Of a stretch of DNA of 64,000 bases, positions 55,205 to 64,000 are shown in pieces (position 1 is the stretch's first letter; the number at the start of each line of letters is the position of its first letter). Origin of the DNA: Thinopyrum elongatum (taxonomy: Eukaryota; Streptophyta; Magnoliopsida; Poales; Poaceae); assembly GCA_011799875.1 (NCBI GenBank), contig CM022299.1, positions 31,089,996-31,153,995 of the forward strand. The letters run 5' to 3'. The notes below the pieces were generated by a model. That model was not told the origin of the DNA, did no database searches, and saw only the letters and a list, made by a program, of their open reading frames with translations. The translations under genes were made by a program, and so were the position numbers.

Positions 55205-56727
55205 TGATGACCCACAAGTATAGGGGATCTATCGTAGTACTTTAGATAAGTAAGAGTGTCGAAACCAACGAGGAGCAGAAGGAAATGACAAGCGGTTTTC
55301 AGCAAGGTATTCTCTGCAAGCACTGAAATTATCGGTAACAGATAATTGTGTGATAAGATAATTCGTAACGGGTAACAAGTAACAAAAGTAACTAAGGTGC
55401 AGCAAGGTGGCCCAATCCTTTTTGTAGCAAAGGACAAGCCTGGACAAACTCTTATATAAAGCAAAGTGCTCCCGAGGACACATGGGAATTACTGTCAAGC
55501 TAGTTTTCATCATGCTCATATGATTCATCTTCGTTACTTTGATAATTTGATCTGTGGGTGGACCGGTGCTTGGGTGCTGCCCTTAATTGGACAAGCCACC
55601 CACTGATGATTAACCCCTCTCGCAAGCATCCGCAACTACGAAAGAAGAATTAAGATAAATCTAACCATAGCATGAAACATATGGATCCAAATCAGCCCCT
55701 TACGAAGCAACGCATAAACTAGGGTTTAAGCTTCTGTCACTCTAGCAACCCATCATCTACTTATTACCTCCCAATGCCTTCCCCTATGCCCAAATCATGG
55801 TGAAGTGTCATGTAGTCGACGTTCACATAACACCACTAGAGGAAAGACAACATACATCTCATCAAAATATCGAACGAATACCAAATTCACATGATTACTT
55901 ATAACAAGACATCTCCCATGTCCTCAGGAACAAACGTAACTACTCACAAAGCATATTCATGTTCATAATCAGAGGGGTATTGAATAGCATTAAGGATCTG
56001 AACATATGATCTTCCACCGAATAAACCAACTAGCATCAACTACAAGGAGTAATCAACACTACTAGCAACCCACAGGTACCAATCTGAGGTTTTGAGACAA
56101 AGATCGGATATAAGAGATGAACTAGGGTTTGAGAGGAGATGGTGCTGGTGAAGATGTTGATGGAGATTGACCCCCTCTCGATGAGAGGATCGTTGGTGAT
56201 GACGATGGCTTCGATTTCCCCCTCCCTTAGGGAAGTTTCTTCGGCAGAACAGCTCCGCCGGAGCCCTAGATTGGTTCTGCCCAGGTTCCGCCTCGAGACG
56301 GCGGCGCTTCGTTCCAAAAGCTTCCTTCTGATTTTTTTTCAGGTCAAAACACATCATATAGCAGAAGATGGGCATCGGGGGCCTGCCAGGTGGCCCACAA
56401 GGCAGGGAGGCGCACCCAGGCGGTAGGGCGCGCCCCCACCCTTGTGGCTGCCTGGTGGGTCCCCTCAGGTGCTTTCTTCGCCCAATATTTTTTATATATT
56501 CCAAAATAATTCTCCGTGAAGTTTCAGGACTTTTGGAGTTGTGCAGAATAGGTCTCTCAAATTTGCTCCTTTTCCAGTCCAGAATTTCAGCTGCCGGCAT
56601 TCTCCTTCTTTATGTAAACCTTGTAAAGTAGGAGAGAAAAGGCATAAGTATTGTGCTAGAACGTGTAATAACAGCCCATAATGCAATAAATATCAATATA
56701 AAAGCATGATGCAAAATGGACGTGTCA
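55205..56727 (-). mobile_element. 5' LTR of Athila element
   Basis: The 1523 bp LTR reads on the minus strand from TGACACGTCCATTTTGC at 56727 to ...GTGGGTCATCA at 55205. Its second base step (TGACAC) differs from the TGATAC of the partner. It contains GGCGCGCC at 56427-56434. It is the intact copy against which the 439 bp deletion in the left LTR is defined. Confidence 0.93.
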
Positions 56728-56732
56728 ACCAC

Positions 56733-56952
56733 AGATGATGTTCTTGACAGTTGAGTCCAATTGTGCGAAACGCTTGACATCTGCAGCGGTGACACCTTCA
56801 CCAACTTTGGGAACACCAGTCCTGACGACATACCAGAGGTCGATGTCAATGGCTTCAAGATGCATGTGCATCATATTCTTCCAGTAGGGGTAATCAGTGC
56901 CATCAAAGACGGGGCATGCAGCTGAGACCTTGATTATCCCTGCAGTCGACAT
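56733..56952 (-). pseudogene. gag: N-terminal gag of copia element
   Basis: The minus-strand ATG at 56950-56952 opens the gag frame (CPVFDGTDYPYWKNMMHMHL, a copia-type N-terminal motif with a conserved Trp). The Athila insertion cuts it at accac, and it resumes in frame at 19399. It lies 49 bp downstream of the primer site. Confidence 0.88.
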
Positions 56953-57000
56953 AGCTAAAACTCCAGGTGGTTAAACCGAATCACACAGAACAAGGGAGCA

Positions 57001-57016
57001 CCTTGCTCTGATACCA
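57001..57016 (-). promoter_or_regulatory. Primer-binding site of copia element
   Basis: The minus strand reads TGGTATCAGAGCAAGG two bases after the 5' LTR, complementary to initiator tRNA-Met. Confidence 0.9.
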
Positions 57017-57018
57017 AT

Positions 57019-58355
57019 TGAAAGTGCTAGTTATCGACTAGAGGGGGGTGAATAGGCGATTTTTATGAAAGTCTTCAAGACACGAGATCTTTGAAGAAAA
57101 ACAATCAAATTGAACCTATATGATATGCAGCGGAAGATAAACTACACTAGACAGACCATAGTCAAGTGAGCATAGTAATGAAAGCACAAAGACTAAATAG
57201 CAGCTAGGTAATACATATCGGAATGGAAGACAGAATGAAGCCAAACAAGTAATTGTCTTCACACAGTGAAGTCAAACAGATCAGGCCAGCAAGGCAATGA
57301 CTTCATGAAGACAAACTGAATGTAAGGAAGTGAGGGATAGAACCAGTAGCTTGGTGAAGACACAGATTTGGTAGACCAGTTCCAATTGCTGTGACAACTG
57401 TACGTCTGGTTTGGGAGCCTGAGATTGAACTCAGAAGACCACGTCTTCACCTTATTCCCCTTGAGCTAAGGACACCCAGTCCTCACCCAATCACTCTGGT
57501 AAGTCTTCAAGGTAGACTTCCAAACCTTCACAGACTCCGTTCACCGGCGATCCACAATGACTCTTGGATCCTCATAACGTGACGCCTAACCGGCTAGAGG
57601 ATGCACAATCCTCAAGTGTAACAAGTCTTCAGATCACGCGGACAGAAAGACTTCAGTGATGCCTAACACTCTTTGGCTCTGGGTGTTTTGGGCTTTGTCC
57701 TCGCAAGGATCTTTCTCTCAAAGGCTTCGGAGGTGGGTTGCTCTCAAACGACAAAAGCCGTGCACTAACTCTGAGTAGCCACCAATTTATGGTGAAGGGG
57801 GTGGGCTATTTATAGCCAGGAGGCAACCCGACATGATATGTCTGAAATGACCGTGGGTCACTAAGGAACCGACACGTGTCCAACGGATGGATTTCAAACA
57901 CACGCGGCAGCTTGGCTTGGGCTACAAGCAAAGCTGACTCATCCAACTCTGGATAAGATTTGCTCTCATTGTCTTCGCTCGAAGACATAGGATTTGGGTT
58001 GAGCATCACGTCAGTCTTCTGACTTTGTTCACTTGGACCCCACTTAACAGTACGGTGGTTCCTATGACTCAAGAAAGAAGAAAATGAAACTACGAAAGAA
58101 ACTATGTCTTCGCAATCCATAGTATTCAAGTGAATGTCTTCACATGTCATTATCTTCAGCGTGAATGTCTTCACGAACCACCATTGTCTTCAATGTCTTC
58201 ATACATTTTTAGGGGTCATCTCTGATAGGAAAACCGAATCAATGAGGGACTTCTTCCTGCGTTATCCTGCAATTCTCACAAACACATTAGTCCCTCAACC
58301 ACGTTTTTCGTCAATACTCCAAAACCAACTAGGGGTGGCACTAGATGCACTTACA
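57019..58355 (-). mobile_element. 5' LTR of copia element
   Basis: A 1337 bp LTR on the minus strand from TGTAAGTGCATC (58355) to ...AGCACTTTCA (57019). It is intact and shows the empty site of S2. The flank acccc lies at 58356-58360. Confidence 0.93.
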
Positions 58356-58360
58356 ACCCC

Positions 58361-58978
58361 TCTACATCATGTCATCTTACTTAAGGCGTTACTCCGTTCT
58401 TTATGAACTTAATACTCTAGATGCATGCTGGATAGCGGTCGATGTGTGGAGTAATAGTAGTAGATGCAGGCAGGAGTCGGTCTACTTGACACGGACGTAA
58501 AGCCTATATGCATAATCATTGTCTTGGATATCGTCATAACTTTGCGCTTTTCTATCAATTGCTCGACAGTAATTTGTTCACCCACCGTATTATTTGCCTT
58601 CAAGAGAGAAGCCTCTAGTGAAACCTATGGCCCTCGGGTCTATTTTCCATTATATATTTTTAGATCTATAAACCAAAAAACCCAAAAATACCTTGCTGCA
58701 ATTTATTTACTTTTATTTTGTTTTATGTTTTAGTAATCTTTTATATCTATCTCTATCAGATCTCACCTTTGCAAGTGACCGTGAAGGGAATGACAACCCC
58801 TTTATCGCGTTGGGTGCAAGTGTTTGATTGTTTGTGCAGGTGCATAGATTGGAGACTTGCTTGTATCTCCTACTGGATTGATACCTTGGTTCTTAACTGA
58901 AGGAAATACGTATCTCTACTTTGCTGCATCACCCTTTCCTCTTCAAGGGCAAAACCAATGCAAGCTCAAGAAGTAGCA
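58361..58978 (+). mobile_element. Solo LTR S1, right part
   Basis: This continues the LTR that begins at 10945. It ends AGAAGTAGCA at 58978 and is followed by the target repeat ataag (58979-58983). It aligns with the right part of S2 (13390-14002). Confidence 0.92.
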
Positions 58979-58983
58979 ATAAG

Positions 58984-59283
58984 AGGACTGAAGAAGAGTC
59001 AACTTTAGCAAGAAGGCGTCCTCATAATTTGGAGGGTGAAAATCTTGTTGAAAAAACTGATAAAATTGGGTTTAGAGAGGTAAAAACTTTAACTAGTGAT
59101 GTGCCCACTCTTTGGGATTACAAAGATTTTAATTATGATAGTTGTTCTTTAATTGAGTGTATTTCTTTGTTGCAATCCATGCTAAATTCACCCAATGTAT
59201 ATGAACAAAATAAAGCTTTTACCAAACATATTGTGGAATCGATGATGAAAGCTTTAGAAGAAAAATTAGAGTTAGAGATTTAA
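58984..59283 (+). pseudogene. gag: Gag C-terminal part of element B
   Basis: The frame continues directly from 10944 when S1 and one ataag are removed. It contains LIECISLLQSMLNSPNVYEQ and a helical C-terminus (IVESMMKALEEKLELEI), and ends in TAA at 59281-59283. No zinc knuckle is present. Confidence 0.8.
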
Positions 59284-59336
59284 ATTCCTAGAAAATTATA
59301 TGATGAATGGGAAACCACCATTAAAGTCAAGTCAAA

Positions 59337-59759
59337 AATTATGAGTGCAATGCTTTATGTGATTTGGGTGCTAGTGTTTCAACAATTCCGAAATCTCTAT
59401 GTGATGAGCTAGGTTTTACCAAGTTGGAAGAATGTTCTCTTAATTTGCACTTGGCGGATTCTACTATTAAAAAGCCTTTGGGAAGAATTAACATGTTCTT
59501 ATTCTTTCAAATAGGAACTATGTGCCCATATATTTTATTGTTCTTGATATTGATTGCAATCCGTCTTGTCCCATAATACTTGGTAGACCGTTTTTACGAA
59601 CTATAGGTGCCGTGATTGATATGAAAGAAGGGAATATTAAATTTTAGTTTCCGTTGAGAAAGGGTATGGAACACTTCCCTAGAACTAGAATTAAGCCACC
59701 ATATGAGTCAATCATGAGGGCAACGTATGGAGCAAAAAATAAAGATCACAATACTTGAA
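59337..59759 (+). pseudogene. Degenerate aspartic protease of element B
   Basis: The protease active-site motif CDLGASVSTIPKSLCDELG is followed by LNLHLADSTIKKPLG. After a frameshift near 59545-59560 a second frame gives IILGRPFLRTIGAVID, the other conserved block. A TAG interrupts it near 59645, and the frame ends at 59757-59759. No reverse transcriptase follows, so the element is non-autonomous. Confidence 0.85.
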
Positions 59760-62216
59760 TCTATGCATTATGCCTAGCTAGGGGCGTAAAACAATAGCGC
59801 TTGTTGGGAGGCAACCCAATAGTAATCCTTTAAATTTTTGTTTCTTTTCTGTTTTTCAATAAATACACAATTATGCTTCTGTTATGATTGTGCTTTTTAT
59901 GTTTTAATTAGTGTTTGTGCCAAGTAATGCCTTTAGGATGGCTTGGGTGACAGTTGATTTGATCCTGTTGGAAAACAGAAACTTTTACGTCCAGTAGCAG
60001 AATTATTAAAAAGCACTGGAGCGACGAAAAATTCTGAATGTTTTACAAAATATTGATATACAAATTGCCTACGTTTTCCTAATTTTTCAGAATTTTTGGA
60101 GTTACAGAAGTATGGTTAAAGTACAGATTACTACAGACTGTTCTGTTTTTGACAGATTATGTTTTCGTTGCATTGTGTGCTTATTTTGATGAATCTATGG
60201 ATTGTATCGGGGGGTATAAGCCATGGTAAAGTTAGATTTTAGTATGTGTAATGCAATAATAAAATATGAATGGGTTTACAATAGTACTTAAAGTGGTGAT
60301 TTTCTTTGTTATACTAGCGGATCTCACAAAGGTTTTGTTAAGTTTTGTGTGATTGAAGTTATCAAGTTTTGGGTGAGATCACGATGGATGAAGGAATAAG
60401 GAGCGGCAAGAGCCTAAGCTTGGGGATGCCCATGGCACCCCAAGGAAATATTCAAGTACTCCCAAGCAACTAAGCTTGGGGATGCCCCGGAAGGTATCCC
60501 CTCTTTCTTCTAACGACCATCGGTAATTTTACTTGGAGCTATATTTTTATTCATCACATATCATGAGTTTTGCTTGGAGCGTCTTGTATTATATGAGTCT
60601 TTGCTTGTTTTGCTTTTTAGTTTGTCACAATCATCCTTGCTGGACACACCTATTTGAGAGAGCCATAATGATGCTATGATTTGTTAGAATTGCTCTATGT
60701 GCTTCACTTAAATTTTTTGAGCTAGGGAATTGCTCTAGTACTTTACTTATATCTTTTTTGAGCATGGTGGTGGTTTAATTTTTGAAGAAATGCTCTCATG
60801 CTTCACTTAGATTATTTTGAGAGTTGAAAAAAGGAAATTATTTTGAAGAAATTTATGCTCTCGTGCTTCAGTTAAATTTGTTTGAGAGCTTGTTAGTAGC
60901 AATGGTAATATATAAATTTAGTCCCAAAGTGATACATATTCAAGGGGGATATAATAAAGACTTTCATGAAGATCATTGGATATTATAAACTTGATTCCTT
61001 GTAATAGTTTTGAGATATGAAGATAGTAATATGTGAGTCATGTTGGTGAGTAATTATGCTTTAGTAAGAATATTGGAGTTAAGGTTTGTGATTCCCTATG
61101 CAAGCACGAAAGTCAATAGTTATGCAATGAAGTTACAACCTACTTGCGGTGCATTATTCAGTGTTAGTTATGTGTAATGCTCGTTTATGATCATTTTCGT
61201 TTCTTGGTTGATTGCTTCTCAATCTATTTTCCAGCCTTCATTTGTACTAAGCGAGAATACTACTTGTGCATCCAACTCCTTAAACCCAAAGTTGTGCCAA
61301 ATGAGTCCACCATACCTACCTATATACGGTATTTCCATGCCGTTCCAAGTAAATTTGTATATGCCAACTCTAATTTTCAACATGAATTTCCTTTTTGTGT
61401 GTCCGTACCGCTCATGAAGCGACAGGGGGTGGCTAATATTTTCCATGCTAGATATGTTATTCTCAAGATGAGTGTTTATTCACTTGTTATTATACGAGAG
61501 TGTGGCGGGTAATAGGGATGCCCAGTCCCGAAATGAAAAAGAATTATTTATATGTTGTCAATAATAAATTCCTTGGAAAGTGTTGGTATGGAAGGCACCC
61601 GTGGATACGGCTAGCCATAGATTGCGAAAGAATGGTGAAAATGAAATAAACTTCATTTTATGTTTGGGAACCGCCTATGATTTATATAGCATGGAAGATA
61701 TTGGGAATTCTCGGTCGTTTTCGTTGACAGGAAAAGCATGCCTCTCAAAACAATTTTATCTCTCAATTTAAGCTATGAGCTCTGGCATCTCTACAAATCT
61801 CTGCTTCCCTTTGTGAAGGGCCTATCTACTTACTTTTATGCTATTTTTATTTTTATTGAGTCTCCATCTTCTCTTATAAAGCACCAACTAGGGAACACTA
61901 TTATCATACTTGTATATTGGACGTAGCTAATATTTGAGTGTGTTTCATGAATGGATTAATGATTGAGCATAATGGGCTAGGGATAGCTTTCTTTAGCGTT
62001 GATATTTTGAAAGACATGGTTGCTTGTTGGTATGCTTGCTTATTGATGTCCTCATATCAAGTTATAGACTATTGCTTTGAATCATCTAAAGTCCAAATGT
62101 CCATGCTACAAAAGAAAACAATATGTGATGAACATGATAGGCATCATTCCACATCAAAAATTCTGGTTTTATCATTTACCTACTTGAGGACGAGCAGGAA
62201 TTAAGCTTGGGGATGT
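59760..62216 (+). mobile_element. 3' noncoding region of element B
   Basis: Noncoding tail with two internal polypurine-like copies (AAGCTTGGGGATGCCC near 60416 and 60472) and one at the LTR (TAAGCTTGGGGATGT, 62202-62216). Positions 60310-60540 match 30-260 of element A. Positions 61170-61900 match the tail of element C, including the hairpin motif near 61802-61827. A TTTGAGAG/CTCTAGTGCTTCACTT-like motif recurs four times between 60690 and 60890. Confidence 0.75.
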
Positions 62217-63776
62217 TGATACGTCTCCAATGTATCTATAATTTTTTTTATTCTTCCATGATGTTATATTATCAATATTGGATGTTTTATATACATTTAC
62301 TAGCAACTTTATATCATTTTTTGGGACTAACCTATTGACACAGTGCCCAGTGCCAGTTGCTATTTTTTACTTGTTTTTTACTTTGCAGAATATCAATACC
62401 AAACGAAGTCCAAATGCCACGAAACTTTTTGGAGATTTTTTTCTGGTGATAAGATACCTTGGAAGCTTCTGGAGCACATGAGAGGAGGCCCGTGGGGCCC
62501 ACTAGGCACCAGGGCGCGCCAGGGGCCTCCGACGTGCCCTGGTGGGTAGTGGAGCCCACGGGAACCTTCTTGACCTACTTCCGCCTCTATAAATACTCTA
62601 AAATCCCAAAAACACTAGGGGAGTCGAGGAAATATTGTTTCCGCCGCTGCAAGTTCCAGAACCACGAGGTCCAATCTAGAGGCCTTTTCTGGCACTCTGC
62701 CGGAGGGGGCAACGATCACGGAGGGGTTCTTCATCATCCTTGTTGCCCCTCCGATGATGCGTGAGTAGGTTACCACAGACCTACGGGTCCGTAGTTAGTA
62801 GCTAGATGGCTTCTTATCTCTTTTTGATCTTCAATACAATGTTCTCCTCGATGTCCTTGGAGATCTATTTGACATAACTCTTTTTGCGGTGTGTTTGTTG
62901 GGATCCGATGAATTGTGAGTTTATGATCAGATCTTTCTATGAATATTATTTGAGTCTTCTTTGAACTCTTATATGCATGATTTTTATAGCCTCGTATTTC
63001 TTCTCCGAATTTTTGGTTTGGTTTGGCCAACTAGATTGATTTTTCTTGCCATGGGAAGAGGTGCTTTGTGATGGGTTTGATCTTGCGGTGCTCAATCTCA
63101 GTGACAGAAAGAGACATGACACGCATGTCTCGTTGCTATTAAGGGTAACAAAATGGGGTTTATTCATATGTGAGTTTATCTTGTCTACATCATGTCATCG
63201 TTCTTATTGCATTACTTTGTTTTTCCATGAACTTAATACACTAGATGCATGTTGGATAGGGGTCGATGTGTGGAGTAATAGCAGTAGATGCAGGCAGGAG
63301 TCGGTCTACTAATCTTGGACGTGATGCCTATATACATGATCATTGCCTTGGATATCGTCATAATTATTTGCTTTTCTGTCAATTACCCAACAGTAATTTG
63401 TTTACCCACCATATGCTATTTTCTTAAAATAAGCCTCTAGTGAAAACTACGGCCCTGGGTCTATTTCCTATCATATTAAATCAAAAATACCGTGCTGCAA
63501 TTTTTCATTATTTATTTTATTTTTGTTTTTGTCAGATCTATTTATCAAAACCTATACAATTTAATCTATCTTAATACTGTTGAGGGATTGACAACCCGTT
63601 TACGCGTTGGGTTGCGAGTATTTGTTGTTTTTGTGCAGGTGATGTTTACATAGTGTTGCTTGGTTCTCCTACAGGATTGATAACATTGGTTTCATAACTG
63701 AGGGAAATACTTACCTTCGATGTGCTGCATCATCCTCTCCTCTTCGGGAAAATACCAACGCGGATCACAAGTAGCA
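62217..63776 (+). mobile_element. 3' LTR of element B
   Basis: This 1560 bp LTR runs from TGATACGTCTCCAATG to ...CAAGTAGCA. It has GGCGCGCC at 62513-62520 and a TATA box (TATAAATA, 62588-62595). Its left part resembles solo LTR S3 most closely. The following bases (tgcac) would be the target repeat, but the left partner has been lost. Confidence 0.9.
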
Positions 63777-64000
63777 TGCACCAGGGTCAAACATGGGGCA
63801 TCTAAGTGGCCCATGAGCATCATCAGGCACCATGGGAGCCCTAGGCCTAGCTTGGCAGAACAAAATATGCTCCCGCCTGGCATAGCATTTCCACATTACA
63901 ATTATCCAAAGCTAAGTCTCAAAAAATTCAAGCATATCCTCATATCAATAAGTTGGGATGGCCGAAAAATTTCCATCTTGCAAATGATTTCTAACCTCCT
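63777..64000. other. Flanking sequence, unidentified
   Basis: The last 224 bp follow the element B LTR and do not resemble anything else in the window. I see no coding frame that I can support and no terminal repeat. They may belong to another repeat into which B inserted. Confidence 0.5.

Larger units (their letters stand above)
19405..56727 (-). mobile_element. Athila-type Ty3/gypsy element, minus strand
   Basis: The element runs right to left. The 5' LTR is 55205-56727, the primer site 55176-55193, gag-pol 55098 down to 37004 and the 3' LTR 19405-20488. The repeat accac flanks it (19400-19404 and 56728-56732). Its own length is about 9.6 kb once the Tekay and Tat insertions are removed. 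The tRNA-Asp-type primer site and the pol sequence place it in the Athila lineage. The LTRs differ at roughly 3% of compared sites (by eye) plus one 439 bp deletion in the left LTR. It is inserted in the gag of the copia element. Confidence 0.92.
11897..58355 (-). mobile_element. Non-autonomous Ty1/copia element (SIRE/Maximus-like), minus strand
   Basis: Read on the minus strand, the 5' LTR is 57019-58355 and the 3' LTR is 11897-14807. Both are 1337 bp once the solo LTR S2 is removed from the latter. The 5 bp repeat acccc flanks the element (11892-11896 and 58356-58360). The primer site matches initiator tRNA-Met. The internal part encodes a long gag with a zinc knuckle and coiled coil, a copia-type protease, a pre-integrase domain, an inverted scrap of integrase and an unrecognised C-terminal ORF. 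Reverse transcriptase and RNase H are absent. Its own sequence is about 7.6 kb. About 18 differences in the first 540 LTR bases (by eye) suggest it is the oldest insertion in the nest after S1. Confidence 0.88.
9851..63776 (+). mobile_element. Element B, non-autonomous Athila-type gag-protease retrotransposon, 5' truncated
   Basis: This is the outermost element. Its own sequence is 9851-10944, 58984-62216 and the 3' LTR 62217-63776, about 5.9 kb after removing solo LTR S1 and everything inside it. It encodes a gag-like protein and a degenerate aspartic protease. No reverse transcriptase, RNase H or integrase follows the protease; a 2.4 kb noncoding tail and the LTR follow instead. Such elements are mobilised by enzymes from relatives. 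Its 5' LTR, primer site and gag start are missing at the junction with LTR2 (9850/9851). Confidence 0.8.

Overview
The window is a block of nested LTR retrotransposons from a large grass genome, most likely a Triticeae species (wheat, Aegilops, barley or rye). I base this on the LTR types (ends starting TGATACGTCTCC, TGATACGTCC and TGTAACACCC), on the Athila, Tat, Tekay and SIRE/Maximus-like proteins, and on the depth of nesting. I found no host gene, tRNA, rRNA or CRISPR array. Family names are given at lineage level only, because no database could be searched.

Layout, outside to inside. Positions 1-9850 hold pieces of two TGATACGTCTCC-type elements. Element A is only a 3' noncoding tail (1-1795). 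LTR1 (1796-4912) carries an inserted solo LTR, S3 (2758-4342, minus, repeat ggttg). Element C has a decayed single reading frame of unknown function (5285-6298), a long noncoding tail and LTR2 (8465-9850). Element B is a non-autonomous gag-protease element that has lost its 5' end. It begins in mid-gag at 9851 and ends with its 3' LTR at 63776. Almost everything between lies inside B.

The nest is read from target-site duplications. B gag contains solo LTR S1 (10945-58978, repeat ataag). S1 contains a minus-strand Ty1/copia element (11897-58355, acccc). The copia 3' LTR contains solo LTR S2 (12434-14002, atcca), and the copia gag contains a minus-strand Athila-type Ty3/gypsy element (19405-56727, accac). 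The Athila element contains a plus-strand Tekay-type chromovirus (22226-36506, ttctg) in its 3' region and a plus-strand Tat-type element (41346-54735, catag) in its gag. By-eye LTR divergence (copia about 3.3%, Athila about 3%, Tat 1.7%) agrees with this order.

Four things go beyond routine repeat annotation. (1) The Tat element carries a spliced antisense gene (about 53945 down to 49705) with its own TATA box, a 5' UTR exon with a strong donor, and several phase-compatible exon joins. Its first coding exon resembles the plant 'putative gypsy type transposon' domain. (2) The Tekay element has an extra protein gene upstream of gag (26825-27595) with a double-stranded-RNA-binding-domain-like pattern, and sequences resembling splice acceptors abut both its ATG and the gag ATG. 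(3) The 4.2 kb Tekay LTR holds two phase-compatible exon-like segments joined by a possible GC-AG intron. (4) The copia element lacks reverse transcriptase, has an inverted integrase fragment, and ends in an unrecognised reading frame. Premature stops across the window are mostly TAG, several at positions where glutamine (CAG) seems expected, as deamination of methylated CHG sites would produce.

In working terms, none of the gag-pol units looks fully intact. The Tat pol is the least damaged. The Athila pol has one frameshift and one lost integrase zinc ligand. The Tekay pol is broken by frameshifts and stops. B, C and the copia element lack polymerase genes and would have depended on enzymes from relatives.
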